64,000 nt of DNA from Chitinimonas taiwanensis DSM 18899 (GTDB taxonomy: Bacteria > Pseudomonadota > Gammaproteobacteria > Burkholderiales > Chitinimonadaceae), in NCBI RefSeq assembly GCF_900119825.1, contig NZ_FPKR01000006.1:1-64000 (forward strand), in the 5' to 3' direction. Under the pieces are notes generated by a model, which worked only from the letters and a program-made list of their open reading frames with translations, did no database searches and was not told where the DNA came from. Below are positions 16,230-28,940 of this stretch, in pieces. How positions within the stretch are numbered: position 1 is the first letter of the stretch; every line of letters begins with the position of its first letter. Position numbers and translations under genes: made by a program.

Positions 16230-18053
16230 TCAGACTGCAAGCTTGCCGACCTTGCGGCGATAGCCGTAGATCAGGTTGACGAGGCCACGCGATACCACCA
16301 CGGCCGAGAACATCGAGGTCAGGATGCCGAGGCAGTGCACTACGGCAAAGCCACGCACCGCGCCCGAACCGAAGATCAGCAGGGCAACGCCAGCGATCAG
16401 CGTGGTGATGTTCGAGTCGAGAATCGTCGCCCAGGCGTGTTCATAGCCAGCCTTGATGGCGGTCTGCGGCGGTGCGCCATTGCGCACTTCCTCGCGGATA
16501 CGCTCATTGATCAGCACGTTCGAGTCGATGGCCATACCCAGGGTCAGCGCGATGGCCGCGATACCAGGCAGGGTCAGCGTGGCCTGCAGCATCGATAGCA
16601 GCGCGATCAGGAACAGCACATTGGCGGCCAGCGCGATCGAGGCGGTCACGCCGAACACACGGTAGTAGATCACCATGAAGATCACGATGGCGGCAAAGCC
16701 GTACAGCGTGGAGTTGAAGCCCTTCTCGATGTTTTCCTTGCCCAGGCTAGGTCCGATCGTGCGCTCTTCCACGATGTCCATCGGCGCGGCCAGCGAACCG
16801 GCCCGCAGCAGCAGCGCGGTGTCATTGGCATCGGCAGCAGTCATGGCACCGGAAATCTGCACGCGACCGCCACCGATCTCGGCGCGAATCACCGGCGCCG
16901 TCACCACCTGACCCTTGCCCTTCTCGACCAGAATCATGGCCATGCGCTTGCCGATATTCTCAGCCGTCAGCTGGCGGAAGATGTTCGCGCCGCTGCCGTC
17001 CAGATTGATGTGCACGGCCGGCTGGTTCTGATCATCGAAGCCGGCTTGCGCGTCATTGATGTTCTCGCCGGTCAGTTCGACATCCTTCTTCACCAGAATC
17101 TGGCGATTGCCGCGCGGATCAAGCTCTTCCATCAGCTCGAAGCCGGCCGGCACATTGCCATTAAGGGCCTCGGCGAGCTTAGCCTGGTCATCTTCCACCA
17201 TGCGCACTTCCAGCGTGGCGGTACGGCCGAGGATGTCCTTGGCGCGCGCGGTGTCCTGCACGCCGGGCAGTTGCACCACGATGCGGTCGGCACCCTGTTG
17301 TTGAATGATGGGCTCAGTGGTGCCGAGCTCATTCACGCGGTTGTGCAGGGTGGCGATATTCTGTTTGACCGCGTCGGACTTGATACGGAACAGCTCGGCC
17401 TCAGTCAGCGTCAGCTTCAGGCTGTAGTTGCCGGTTTCCGAAGTCTGCACGATCTGCACCACAGGCAGCGCGTTCTCGATGGCTTTGCGTGCAGCGCGCA
17501 GCGTCTCTTCATCGCGCAGCTGCACTTCCACGCCCGTGCTGCTGCGCTTGATGGCGCCCGCGCGGATCTTCTTATCCTTCAGTTCGCGGCGCACATCACC
17601 GGCGATACGCTCAAAGGCCTTGTCCACCGCAGCCTTCATATCGATTTCGAGCAGGAAGTGCACACCACCACGCAGATCGAGACCCAAGAACATCGGATGC
17701 GCACCCAGTGCGGTCAGCCAATGCGGGGTATTCGACAAGAGGTTGAGCGCCACCACATAGTTGTCGCCCATGCCCTCCTGGATCAAGGTCTTGGCCTTGA
17801 GCTGGGTGTCGACATCCTTGAAGCGCACCTTGAGGCTATTGCCCTCCAGGATCAGGCCGGCCAGTGGCAGTTTGGCATCGGTCAACAATTGCTCGACGCG
17901 GGCCTGCACGGTGTTGTCCACCGTGATGCTGGAACGGGCGCCGGAGATTTGCACCGCCGGGCTTTCACCATACAGATTGGGCACGGAATAGATCAGACCT
18001 ACCGCAAGGGCGATCAGAATGATCAGGTATTTCCAGACGGGATATCGATTCAT
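16230..18053 (-). CDS. secD: Protein translocase subunit SecD
   Basis: A 607-residue partner of SecF with one N-terminal helix, a long periplasmic region (about 30-430) and five C-terminal helices. Signatures are LGLDLRGGVHFLLEIDM, the P1 head ending near GENINDAQAGFD, and LTLGMAIDSNVLINERIREE, which carries the proton-relay aspartate of transmembrane helix 4. Order tgt-yajC-secD-secF is the classic arrangement in proteobacteria. Confidence 0.97.
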   Translation of the reverse strand: MNRYPVWKYLIILIALAVGLIYSVPNLYGESPAVQISGARSSITVDNTVQARVEQLLTDAKLPLAGLILEGNSLKVRFKDVDTQLKAKTLIQEGMGDNYVVALNLLSNTPHWLTALGAHPMFLGLDLRGGVHFLLEIDMKAAVDKAFERIAGDVRRELKDKKIRAGAIKRSSTGVEVQLRDEETLRAARKAIENALPVVQIVQTSETGNYSLKLTLTEAELFRIKSDAVKQNIATLHNRVNELGTTEPIIQQQGADRIVVQLPGVQDTARAKDILGRTATLEVRMVEDDQAKLAEALNGNVPAGFELMEELDPRGNRQILVKKDVELTGENINDAQAGFDDQNQPAVHINLDGSGANIFRQLTAENIGKRMAMILVEKGKGQVVTAPVIRAEIGGGRVQISGAMTAADANDTALLLRAGSLAAPMDIVEERTIGPSLGKENIEKGFNSTLYGFAAIVIFMVIYYRVFGVTASIALAANVLFLIALLSMLQATLTLPGIAAIALTLGMAIDSNVLINERIREEVRNGAPPQTAIKAGYEHAWATILDSNITTLIAGVALLIFGSGAVRGFAVVHCLGILTSMFSAVVVSRGLVNLIYGYRRKVGKLAV

Positions 18054-18124
18054 GGGCGGGGGCAGACTGTGCGGCGCAAAGGCCGGAGAAGAAACGGGCA
18101 GCCCTGGGGCTGCCCGCGCAGAAC

Positions 18125-18451
18125 TTAGCGTTGTGCCTTGATGGTGCCTTTTTCCAGCTTGGCAGCCACGGCGGCGCGTTGCACCACCAGCTCCACACCA
18201 TCGGCCACTTCCAGGGTCAGGTACTGCTCGCCAGCCTTGGCCACCTTGCCTAGTACGCCACCATTGGTGATCACTTCATCACCCTTGGTAATCGCATCGA
18301 TCATGGCCTTCTGTTCCTTCATGCGCTTTTGCTGCGGACGGATCAGCAGGAAGTAGAACAGCACGAAGATCACGATCATCGGCAGGAAGGACATCAGCTC
18401 GAAGCCAGCCGGTTGAGCGGGAGCGGCGGCGTAAGCAGGGGTGATCAGCAT
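18125..18451 (-). CDS. yajC: Preprotein translocase accessory subunit YajC
   Basis: A 108-residue single-pass membrane protein. One helix (about 20-38, FLPMIVIFVLFYFLLIRP) is followed by RPQQKRMKEQKAMIDAITKGDEV and a small beta-rich cytoplasmic domain. YajC associates with SecDF. It lies 71 bases before secD. The 237 bases between it and tgt hold no gene I can support and could contain a promoter. Confidence 0.95.
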   Translation of the reverse strand: MLITPAYAAAPAQPAGFELMSFLPMIVIFVLFYFLLIRPQQKRMKEQKAMIDAITKGDEVITNGGVLGKVAKAGEQYLTLEVADGVELVVQRAAVAAKLEKGTIKAQR

Positions 18452-18688
18452 TGGATTGAATCCCGGTAAACAGTAAGGGTTAAGCGTTGAAAAATCAGGC
18501 GGGGCATTCTAGCCGTGCGCTTGGGCAAAATCCACCAAGCAGGCCGGCGCTGCTTGCAGATGGTGCCGGGCTGGGCAATCTGCAAGCGGCCCAGCGCGAA
18601 GCCGCAAGCGCATTTCGAGTCTGCCGTGTCCAGAAAGTTCGCCGCCTGTGCAATAGGCGCAGCAGACGGACGGTTGCCTGTGAATGGT

Positions 18689-20684
<1,996 letters not shown>

Positions 20685-20719
20685 GCGCGAATTATGGCAG
20701 GCGCGGCATGGATGTCACC

Positions 20720-21733
<1,014 letters not shown>

Positions 21734-21885
21734 GGCGGAGAAAAAGCGTGAACTGCGCGGAAAAGCGGGCATTATAGCAGCGCCCCGGCGCGCGCCCTTG
21801 GCGCTGGAAAAATGACAAGCCGCGCCTGAAAGCCGCGCTGCGCTTGCAGATTCGCCACAGTGACGAAAATATTTCAAGCAAATGC

Positions 21886-21914
21886 TTGACCTAATTTTCG
21901 GCGAACAATAGACA
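21886..21914 (+). promoter_or_regulatory. Putative sigma-70 promoter for aroQ
   Basis: TTGACC (21886-21891) and TAGACA (21909-21914) are separated by 17 bases in an AT-rich stretch, 32 bases before the aroQ ATG. The -35 is strong and the -10 weak. Assigned by eye only. Confidence 0.4.
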
Positions 21915-21945
21915 ATCTGCAGACATCTGCGGCAAACTCGCCGCC

Positions 21946-22434
21946 ATGACACAGCCCAACCTGCACAATTTGGCTGGACAGCAAGGCAAGGTATTGGTTC
22001 TGCATGGCCCGAATCTGAATATGCTCGGGCGACGCGAACCGCAATACTACGGCGCCGATACGCTGGACAGCATCAACAGCCGCTTGCAACAGCGCGCTGC
22101 CGCAGCGGGTCGGGTCTGCGATACCTTCCAAAGCAATAGCGAGGCCGCGCTCATCGAGCGTGTGCACGCAGCCTTTGACGATGGCACCGGTTTCATCATC
22201 ATCAATCCGGCCGCTTTCACCCACACCAGCGTTGCCCTGCGCGATGCCCTGGCTACCGTGAAGCTGCCCTTCGTCGAAGTCCACCTCTCCAACGTCCACG
22301 CCCGCGAGTCCTTTAGGCATCACTCCTATTTCTCGGACCTCGCCGTGGGCGTGATCTGCGGCCTGGGCGCAGCTGGCTACAGCTATGCGCTCGAGCACGC
22401 TATCGACCATCTGAACCGCCAAGCATCGGCCTGA
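21946..22434 (+). CDS. aroQ: Type II 3-dehydroquinate dehydratase
   Basis: A 162-residue shikimate-pathway enzyme that dehydrates 3-dehydroquinate. The type II signature is clear: [20 protein letters not shown] with the catalytic tyrosine, [18 protein letters not shown], and [21 protein letters not shown] with the catalytic histidine. The N-terminus is about a dozen residues longer than usual ([15 protein letters not shown]). A later in-frame start was not obvious. It heads the aroQ-accB-accC cluster, a frequent order in proteobacteria. Confidence 0.95.
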   Translation: MTQPNLHNLAGQQGKVLVLHGPNLNMLGRREPQYYGADTLDSINSRLQQRAAAAGRVCDTFQSNSEAALIERVHAAFDDGTGFIIINPAAFTHTSVALRDALATVKLPFVEVHLSNVHARESFRHHSYFSDLAVGVICGLGAAGYSYALEHAIDHLNRQASA

Positions 22435-22487
22435 CGCACACTGCGCACCGAACGACGCGACCACTACCATATATAAAGGGAACGGGC

Positions 22488-22949
22488 ATGGATCTACGCA
22501 AGCTCAAGAAGCTGATCGACCTCGTGGAAGAATCCGGCATCGCCGAAATCGAAGTGACCGAGGGTGAAGAGAAAGTACGCATCACCCGCGTGAATCAGAA
22601 CGCACAAATCATGTATGCGCAGGCACCGGCCCAGCACTACGCCGCCCCGGCTGCGCCTGCAGCCAGCGCCGCCCCAGCTGCAGCCGCCGCACCGGCCGCC
22701 AACGCCCTGCCGGAAGGCACGGTACTCAAGTCCCCCATGGTGGGCACCTTCTACCGAGCATCCAGCCCGGGCGCCAAGGCTTTTGCCGAAGTCGGCCAGC
22801 AGGTCAATGTCGGCGACACGCTGTGCATCATCGAAGCGATGAAGCTGCTGAACGAGATCGAAGCCGAAACCTCGGGCGTGATCAAGGCCATCCTGGTCGA
22901 AAACGGCTCGCCGGTTGAATACGGCGAACCGCTGTTTGTGATTGGCTGA
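22488..22949 (+). CDS. accB: Biotin carboxyl carrier protein of acetyl-CoA carboxylase
   Basis: A 153-residue protein. N-terminal helix region (1-40), an Ala/Pro-rich flexible linker (44-74), then the biotinyl domain. The biotin lysine is K119 in [10 protein letters not shown], and [18 protein letters not shown] contains the thumb loop typical of AccB. It carries carboxybiotin between AccC and the carboxyltransferase in the first step of fatty-acid synthesis. The bioC and bioD genes for biotin lie 8 kb away. Confidence 0.97.
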   Translation: MDLRKLKKLIDLVEESGIAEIEVTEGEEKVRITRVNQNAQIMYAQAPAQHYAAPAAPAASAAPAAAAAPAANALPEGTVLKSPMVGTFYRASSPGAKAFAEVGQQVNVGDTLCIIEAMKLLNEIEAETSGVIKAILVENGSPVEYGEPLFVIG

Positions 22950-22956
22950 ATTCTGT

Positions 22957-23024
22957 GAGACGTGAGGGGTGAGCTGTGAGGTGCCAAGCACCTCCCCTCA
23001 CCCCTGACTCCTCACCCCTCACGG
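22957..23024. repeat. GTGAGGGG-rich inverted repeat between accB and accC
   Basis: GTGAGGGGTGAG (22962-22973) is exactly complementary to CTCACCCCTCAC (23011-23022). Nested inside is a perfect hairpin GAGGTGC-CAA-GCACCTC (22978-22994). A further CCCCTCACCCCT copy lies in between. The composition differs sharply from the coding flanks and no U tract follows. It may be a dispersed intergenic repeat or an RNA structure setting accB:accC ratios; neither is proved. Confidence 0.75.
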
Positions 23025-23033
23025 AGTGAATCC

Positions 23034-24383
23034 ATGTTTGAAAAAGTCCTGATCGCCAATCGCGGTGAAATTGCCCTGCGCATCCAGCGCGCCTGCCGCG
23101 AAATGGGTATCAAAACCGTGGTCGTGCATTCCGAGGTCGACCGCGAAGCCAAGTATGTGAAGCTGGCCGATGAGTCGGTCTGTATCGGCCCCGCGCCCAG
23201 CCCGCTGTCCTATCTGAATATCCCCGCCATCATCGCTGCCGCGGAAGTGACCGATGCCCAGGCCATCCACCCCGGCTACGGCTTTCTGAGTGAGAACGCC
23301 GACTTTGCCGAGCGCGTTGAACAGAGCGGCTTCGTGTTCATTGGCCCGCGCCCGGAGTCGATCCGTCTGATGGGCGACAAGGTGTCGGCCAAGGACGCCA
23401 TGAAGGCGGCCGGCGTGCCCTGCGTGCCGGGTTCGGACGGCGCGATGCCCGATGATCCGGAAGAAATGCTCAAGATCGGCCGCAAGGTCGGCTATCCGGT
23501 CATCATCAAGGCAGCCGGTGGCGGCGGCGGTCGCGGCATGCGCGTAGTGCGCAGCGAGGAAGAACTGATCAAGTCGGTGGAAATGACCCGTAGCGAAGCC
23601 GGCGCCGCCTTCGGCAACCCGACCGTGTATATGGAGAAATTCCTCGAGAACCCGCGCCATATCGAAATCCAGGTGCTGGCCGACGAATATGGCAATGCCG
23701 TTTACCTGGGCGAGCGCGATTGTTCGATGCAGCGCCGTCACCAGAAGGTGATCGAAGAAGCACCCGCGCCCGGCATCACCGACAAACAGCGCAAGAAGGT
23801 CGGCGAAGCCTGTGCCGAAGCCTGCCGCCGCATCGGCTACCGAGGCGCCGGTACCTTCGAGTTCCTGTTCGAGAACGGCGAGTTCTATTTCATTGAAATG
23901 AACACCCGTGTACAGGTCGAGCATCCGGTTACCGAACAGATCACCGGCATCGATATCGTGCAGGAACAGCTACGTATCGCCGCGGGTGAAAAGCTGCGCT
24001 TTGCCCAGAAGGACATCGTCCTCAAGGGCCATGCGATGGAATGCCGGATCAATGCCGAAGATCCGTTCAAGTTCATCCCCAGCCCGGGCAAGATCATTAC
24101 CTACCACCCACCGGGCGGCCCTGGCATCCGCGTCGATTCGCATATCTACCAGGGCTATACCGTGCCGCCGAATTACGATTCGATGGTCGGTAAGGTGATT
24201 GCGTTTGGCGACACGCGTGAACAGGCCATGGCGCGTATGCGCATTGCCCTGTCGGAAATGGCGGTGGAGGGGATCAAGACCAATATCCCGCTGCACCAGA
24301 AGCTGTTCACCGATAAGGGCTTTATCAAGGGCGCCACCTCGATCCATTATCTGGAACACCTGTTGGCGGCAGAGAAAAGCTAA
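23034..24383 (+). CDS. accC: Biotin carboxylase subunit of acetyl-CoA carboxylase
   Basis: A 449-residue ATP-grasp enzyme that carboxylates biotin on AccB. N-terminal [16 protein letters not shown], the glycine-rich ATP loop [29 protein letters not shown] and [16 protein letters not shown] are all intact. Length is typical. A strong terminator follows its stop, so the accBC unit ends here. Confidence 0.98.
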   Translation: MFEKVLIANRGEIALRIQRACREMGIKTVVVHSEVDREAKYVKLADESVCIGPAPSPLSYLNIPAIIAAAEVTDAQAIHPGYGFLSENADFAERVEQSGFVFIGPRPESIRLMGDKVSAKDAMKAAGVPCVPGSDGAMPDDPEEMLKIGRKVGYPVIIKAAGGGGGRGMRVVRSEEELIKSVEMTRSEAGAAFGNPTVYMEKFLENPRHIEIQVLADEYGNAVYLGERDCSMQRRHQKVIEEAPAPGITDKQRKKVGEACAEACRRIGYRGAGTFEFLFENGEFYFIEMNTRVQVEHPVTEQITGIDIVQEQLRIAAGEKLRFAQKDIVLKGHAMECRINAEDPFKFIPSPGKIITYHPPGGPGIRVDSHIYQGYTVPPNYDSMVGKVIAFGDTREQAMARMRIALSEMAVEGIKTNIPLHQKLFTDKGFIKGATSIHYLEHLLAAEKS

Positions 24384-24408
24384 GCCCCACAGCAAGTGGT
24401 AAACTGCG

Positions 24409-24447
24409 CAGCGGCCGGGTTGTCATGCAACCCGGCCGCTGTGTTTT
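24409..24447 (+). terminator. Rho-independent terminator after accC
   Basis: CAGCGGCCGGGTTG (24409-24422) pairs perfectly with CAACCCGGCCGCTG (24428-24441) around a 5-base loop, followed by TGTTTT. The 14-bp stem is strong enough to separate accBC from prmA, unless it acts as an attenuator. Confidence 0.88.
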
Positions 24448-24482
24448 CATCGGCCGCCGCCATCTCTCATTCGGAGCCCGCC

Positions 24483-25367
24483 ATGCCCTGGCAAGAACTG
24501 CGTATCCACGCCAACTCCACCCATGCTGAAGCGTTGTCCGACGCGCTATTCGATCTGGGCGCACTCAGCGTCAGCATCGAAGACGCCGCCGCCGGCACCG
24601 AGATGGAAAAGCCCATCTTCGGCGAGCCGGGCATGCCGCTCGAGCAGCTATGGGACGAAAGCGTGGTGGTGGTGCTGCTGGAAGAAGACAGCGATGCCGA
24701 GCTGATGGTGACGGCCGCCGCCAATGTAGTCGGCATTGCCCCGCCACGACATAGCGTGAGCCGCGTGGAAGAGCAGGACTGGGTGCGCCTGACCCAATCG
24801 CAGTTCGATCCTATCCAGGTGTCTGAGCGACTGTGGATCACCCCGACCTGGCATGCGGCCACCCCGAATGCGATCAATATCGCGCTCGACCCCGGCCTTG
24901 CCTTTGGCACCGGCAGCCACCCAACCACCTGGCTGTGCCTGCAGTGGCTGGATGCTGAGGTGAGGGCTGGTGAAAGCGTGCTCGATTACGGCTGTGGCTC
25001 GGGCATTCTGGCCATTTCCGCCAAATTGCTGGGTGCCGGTGAAGTGCACGGCGTGGATATCGATGCCCAGGCGATGACCGCCAGCGCGCAGAACGCCGAG
25101 CAGAATCATGTGGCGGCGCAGTTCTTCCTGCCCGATGCGGCGCCTGAGCGCAGCTATGACCTCGTGGTGGCGAACATCCTCACCAATCCGCTCAAGATGC
25201 TGATGCCGCTCCTGGCCAGCCGCTGCCGCAGCGGTGGTCGCCTCGTGCTGTCGGGCATCCTGGCCGAGCAGGCCGAGGACATCATCGGCATTTATGCCCC
25301 GATGTTCAGCCTGGCGGTGTCGGCAGAACGCGAAGGCTGGGTCAGAATCGCCGGAACACGCAAGTAA
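24483..25367 (+). CDS. prmA: Ribosomal protein L11 methyltransferase
   Basis: A 294-residue SAM-dependent enzyme that methylates ribosomal protein L11. N-terminal PWQELRI, PGLAFGTGSHPTTWLCL, the SAM motif VLDYGCGSGILAI and DLVVANILTNPL are diagnostic. The ATG at 24483 is chosen because the family starts with this W-x-E segment; the frame extends upstream to 24396 through the accC terminator. It is followed by the DUF3426 gene. Confidence 0.96.
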   Translation: MPWQELRIHANSTHAEALSDALFDLGALSVSIEDAAAGTEMEKPIFGEPGMPLEQLWDESVVVVLLEEDSDAELMVTAAANVVGIAPPRHSVSRVEEQDWVRLTQSQFDPIQVSERLWITPTWHAATPNAINIALDPGLAFGTGSHPTTWLCLQWLDAEVRAGESVLDYGCGSGILAISAKLLGAGEVHGVDIDAQAMTASAQNAEQNHVAAQFFLPDAAPERSYDLVVANILTNPLKMLMPLLASRCRSGGRLVLSGILAEQAEDIIGIYAPMFSLAVSAEREGWVRIAGTRK

Positions 25368-25406
25368 GCGCTTGCGCCGCTATGACGGCCGGTTAGAATC
25401 CCCGCC

Positions 25407-26684
25407 ATGTTCCATGTCACGCGCTGCCCCAACTGCCGCACCAGTTTCCGCGTTACCGACGCGCACCTGACCGCCTTCGATGGCAAGGTGCGCTGTGGCC
25501 GCTGTGCTTTTGTCTTCGATGCCCGCAGCCACTTTGTCGGCGATGCGGCACCGGAAACCGACAAGCCCGCCAGCCCCGCCACCCCAAGTCGCCCGCCGCA
25601 AGCTGCGCACAGCGCCGCCGTGGTCAGTGCCATGCCACGGGCAACTGAGCGCGAAGACGATGCCTATGGCCTGGACAGCATGGCCAGCCAGCTGGAAGCG
25701 GCGGCCGAAGTGGAAGACGCTGACCTCGACCATTCCCTGGCCAGTCAAAGCCTACAGCAGCTAGCCAGTGCACTGGCCGCCCATCCGACGCCAGCACCAG
25801 CGCCCAAGCTGCATGCGCACGTGAACCAGGGCGGCATGCTGGAACTGGACCTGAATTTCCCGCCGCTCGGCGATGAGCCTCTGCCGAAGCCCACGCCGGC
25901 CGTCTCCCCCGCCCCCTCTACCCCGCTAGCCGAGCCGGAAGAGGAGGTCATCCATATCACCGCGCCCAGCGTACAGGAAGACCTGTCGCCCGAAGCCTTC
26001 GAACACTGGGCTCAGCAGTTGAACGCGCAGAGCGAAGCGCAGCTGGCCGCCACCCTGGCACCGACTTTGGAAGAGGCACCGCCACCTGCGCTCGAGCCGG
26101 CCGCCCTGGAGGGCACCGGCACCTACCGCCCCATCCTGACCAAGGAAGACGAGGAACTGCTGCGTGTGCCGCAGGCACCGTCGCCGTGGCGCTGGCTCTG
26201 GAGCCTGCCCGCCCTGCTGGCTGCCGTGCTGCTGCTCGGTCAGCTCACGCTGCGCTACCGCACCGAGCTAGCCATCCAGCTGCCCGGCATGCAGCCACGT
26301 CTGGAGCGACTATGCGAGCTGGCCGGCTGCACCATGGAGCTGCCGGCGCGTGCCGAGCTGCTGCGCACCGAATGGAATGAGCTGATCTATGTGCCCGAGC
26401 AGAAAAGCCTGATCCAGCTGAATGCCACGCTGCGTAACCAGGCCCGCTTCGATCAGGCACTGCCGCTGCTCGAACTGACCCTGACCGACGATAGCGAGCG
26501 CATCGTAGCGCGCAAGGTGTTCGGCCCGGACGAATACCTTGCGCCGCAGGCCGATGGCAAACCTACGCCGCTGCCGGCTGCGCTGGCGGCAGGCGCTGAT
26601 TTGCGCGTGTTCCTGCAGCTGGATCTGGGCGAAATGAAGTCGAGCGGTTACTCGCTGTACTGGTTCTACCCCGAGGCTAATTAG
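25407..26684 (+). CDS. Zinc-ribbon, single-pass DUF3426 protein
   Basis: A 425-residue protein. A cytoplasmic MJ0042-type zinc ribbon at the N-terminus uses C7, C10, C30 and C33 (RCPNC, VRCGRC). A long Pro/Ala/Glu-rich linker follows to about residue 255, then one membrane helix (about 258-283) and a periplasmic DUF3426 domain. Such proteins regularly follow prmA in betaproteobacteria. The layout suggests a sensor or scaffold joining a cytoplasmic partner to the envelope. No function is established. Confidence 0.85.
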   Translation: MFHVTRCPNCRTSFRVTDAHLTAFDGKVRCGRCAFVFDARSHFVGDAAPETDKPASPATPSRPPQAAHSAAVVSAMPRATEREDDAYGLDSMASQLEAAAEVEDADLDHSLASQSLQQLASALAAHPTPAPAPKLHAHVNQGGMLELDLNFPPLGDEPLPKPTPAVSPAPSTPLAEPEEEVIHITAPSVQEDLSPEAFEHWAQQLNAQSEAQLAATLAPTLEEAPPPALEPAALEGTGTYRPILTKEDEELLRVPQAPSPWRWLWSLPALLAAVLLLGQLTLRYRTELAIQLPGMQPRLERLCELAGCTMELPARAELLRTEWNELIYVPEQKSLIQLNATLRNQARFDQALPLLELTLTDDSERIVARKVFGPDEYLAPQADGKPTPLPAALAAGADLRVFLQLDLGEMKSSGYSLYWFYPEAN

Positions 26685-26758
26685 CCGGGCCGACCTGGCT
26701 TGCTTTCAGTCCGCCGGCTGCCAATACTGAGTAAGTCATCAACCGGAGGACACAAGAC

Positions 26759-27271
26759 ATGGCCACAGTGCTACTTAACGGCGAACCCTTGGGCGTGGGC
26801 GGTCGTTTTCCGCGTGTGGGCGATACCGCTCACAGCTTTATGCTGGTCGACACCAATCTGGCCGATGTACCGCTGTCCAAGTTCATGGGCAAGCGCAAGA
26901 TCATCGCCGTGGTGCCGAGCGTGGATGCCGAGATCGGCCTGAAGATTGCCCGCCGGCTGGAGAGCATTGCGGACGGTTTCCCGAACAGCAAATGCTTCGT
27001 CGTCTCGGTGGATACGCCGTATGCGCTGGCCCGGGTGGCCAATAGTGAAGGCATGCGCAAGGTGCAGCTGCTATCCACGCTGCGCGGGCGCGATTTCCAC
27101 AAGGACTACGGGGTGATGATCACCGATGTGCCGCTGTCCGGCATGATGGCCACCGCCCTGTTCGGCCTGGATGAAGACGATAACGTGCTCTACTCCGAGC
27201 TTGTGCAGGAAGTGAACGCGGAACCGAATTATCAGAAGCTGGCCGAAGCGATGTTGCCTGCGGCTGGCTAA
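26759..27271 (+). CDS. Thiol peroxidase paralogue lacking both catalytic cysteines
   Basis: A 170-residue Tpx/peroxiredoxin-fold protein that aligns without gaps over its first 100 residues with the active Tpx encoded next. The peroxidatic cysteine position (C60 in Tpx) is G60 in PSVDAEIG, and the resolving position (C94) is A94 in ARVANSEG. The active-site Thr and Pro next to it are also changed. The fold around them is kept (ADVPLSKFMGKRK, LSTLRGRDFHKDYGV), and the gene has an AACCGGAGGA ribosome site, so it looks expressed and maintained rather than decayed. Peroxidase activity is not expected. A regulatory or binding role is inference. Confidence 0.87.
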   Translation: MATVLLNGEPLGVGGRFPRVGDTAHSFMLVDTNLADVPLSKFMGKRKIIAVVPSVDAEIGLKIARRLESIADGFPNSKCFVVSVDTPYALARVANSEGMRKVQLLSTLRGRDFHKDYGVMITDVPLSGMMATALFGLDEDDNVLYSELVQEVNAEPNYQKLAEAMLPAAG

Positions 27272-27305
27272 GACCGGCCCTAAACGGCTGGCGTAGCAAA
27301 CCCTG

Positions 27306-27338
27306 ACACCCATCCCGCTTCGGCGGGATGGGTGTTTT
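27306..27338 (+). terminator. Rho-independent terminator between tpx paralogues
   Basis: ACACCCATCCCGC and GCGGGATGGGTGT form a perfect 13-bp stem around a TTCG tetraloop, followed by TTTT. It ends 27 bases before tpx, so the two paralogues probably have separate transcripts and tpx its own short promoter region. Confidence 0.92.
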
Positions 27339-27364
27339 AACCCCACCCTTTTCTGGAGCATTCC

Positions 27365-27865
<501 letters not shown>

Positions 27866-27884
27866 GCCGCACGCGCTGCCGACA

Positions 27885-27907
27885 AAGCCGCCCACGGGCG
27901 GCTTTTT
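27885..27907 (+). terminator. Terminator after tpx
   Basis: AAGCCGCCC and GGGCGGCTT form a 9-bp stem with an AC loop, followed by TTT. It abuts the 3' end of the convergent LysR gene. Confidence 0.85.
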
Positions 27908-28855
27908 CTATGCTGGCGCGCGCCAGTCGTCCCAATAAGGCGCGGCCAGGCCGGCACCGAAGCGCTCACGCAGGAAGTCGACGCAGGCGCGCACCTTGGG
28001 CGACAGATAACGATTGGGCAGAAACACCGCCGCAGCGGTCTGCGGCGGGGCAGCGAATTCGTCCAGCACAGCAATCAGCTCGCCTTGGGCCAGTTGCTCG
28101 CCGCAGCAGAAGCTGGGCAGGCGCGCCAGGCCGAGCCCGCCACTGCAGGCTGCCTGCAGCGCATAGCTGCTGTTCACCCGCAAAGGTCCTTGCACAGCGA
28201 TATCCACACGCCGCCCCGCCTCGTAGCACGGCCAGGTGCCACCCGGGGTCAACATCGGGTAGGTCAGGCAGGCGTGCTCGGCCAACTGCGCCGGATGCTG
28301 CGGCCGGCCATGCGCGGCCAGATAGGCGGGGCTGGCGCAGATTACCCAGTGGATGGGTGCCAAGGTACGCGCCACCAGCAACTCGGCCGGCTGATCGCTA
28401 ATGCGCACCGCCAGATCGAAGCCCTCTTCGGCCAGGTCGACCAGACGGTCGTTCAGCGCAAGTTCGATCTGCAAGCCGGGGTGACGGGCCAGCAGTGCCG
28501 GCAGATGCGGGGCGATGTGCAGATTGCCAAAGCTGATCGGCGCCGACACGCGCAACACCCCGACCGGCTCGGCATGCAGACGATCCACCGCCCGCTGCGC
28601 TTCGCCCGCCTCGGCCATCACGCGTCGGCAATGCTCGAAATAGGCTTGGCCAACCTCGGTCAGCGACTGGCGCCGGGTGGTGCGCTGCAAGAGCCGCGCC
28701 GCCAGACGCGCCTCCAGCTCGGCCAGGCTCTTGCTGACCGCAGACTTGGACAGCTGCAGGCGCTCCGCTGCGGCAGTCAGGCTACCGGCCTCGACCACGG
28801 CAGCAAAGATGGCCATGGCGGCCAGATCGGCAGGGGAAATTGGATTGTTCTTCAT
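27908..28855 (-). CDS. LysR-family transcriptional regulator
   Basis: A 315-residue regulator with an N-terminal winged helix (about 8-65: AAMAIFAAVVEAGSLTAAAE, LSKSAVSKSLAELEARL) and a periplasmic-binding-like effector domain. It belongs to the CrgA/DsdC-like group that often controls a divergent quinone reductase. The ATG at 28855 is preferred over an in-frame TTG at 28864. It is divergently transcribed from the alcohol dehydrogenase-like gene at 28941, which is its most likely target. Confidence 0.9.
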   Translation of the reverse strand: MKNNPISPADLAAMAIFAAVVEAGSLTAAAERLQLSKSAVSKSLAELEARLAARLLQRTTRRQSLTEVGQAYFEHCRRVMAEAGEAQRAVDRLHAEPVGVLRVSAPISFGNLHIAPHLPALLARHPGLQIELALNDRLVDLAEEGFDLAVRISDQPAELLVARTLAPIHWVICASPAYLAAHGRPQHPAQLAEHACLTYPMLTPGGTWPCYEAGRRVDIAVQGPLRVNSSYALQAACSGGLGLARLPSFCCGEQLAQGELIAVLDEFAAPPQTAAAVFLPNRYLSPKVRACVDFLRERFGAGLAAPYWDDWRAPA

Positions 28856-28940
28856 AGAGGACAATCTTATTCCTTAAGTTATATTTATCACCACACACAC
28901 TTAATACACACTGCGGCCACTCACCCAAACGGAGAAAGCC
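28856..28940. promoter_or_regulatory. Divergent control region for LysR and oxidoreductase
   Basis: An 85-base, AT-rich region between divergent starts. It holds a CTTAAG palindrome (inside TTCCTTAAGTTATA) that could be part of a LysR-type site, and a GGAGAAAGCC ribosome site for the plus-strand gene. No -35/-10 pair is called. Confidence 0.4.

Noticed and set aside
27306-27338. Hairpin before tpx as a regulatory attenuator
   Set aside because: A perfect 13-bp stem with a TTCG loop and T run is a textbook terminator for the upstream paralogue, and nothing like a leader peptide is present.
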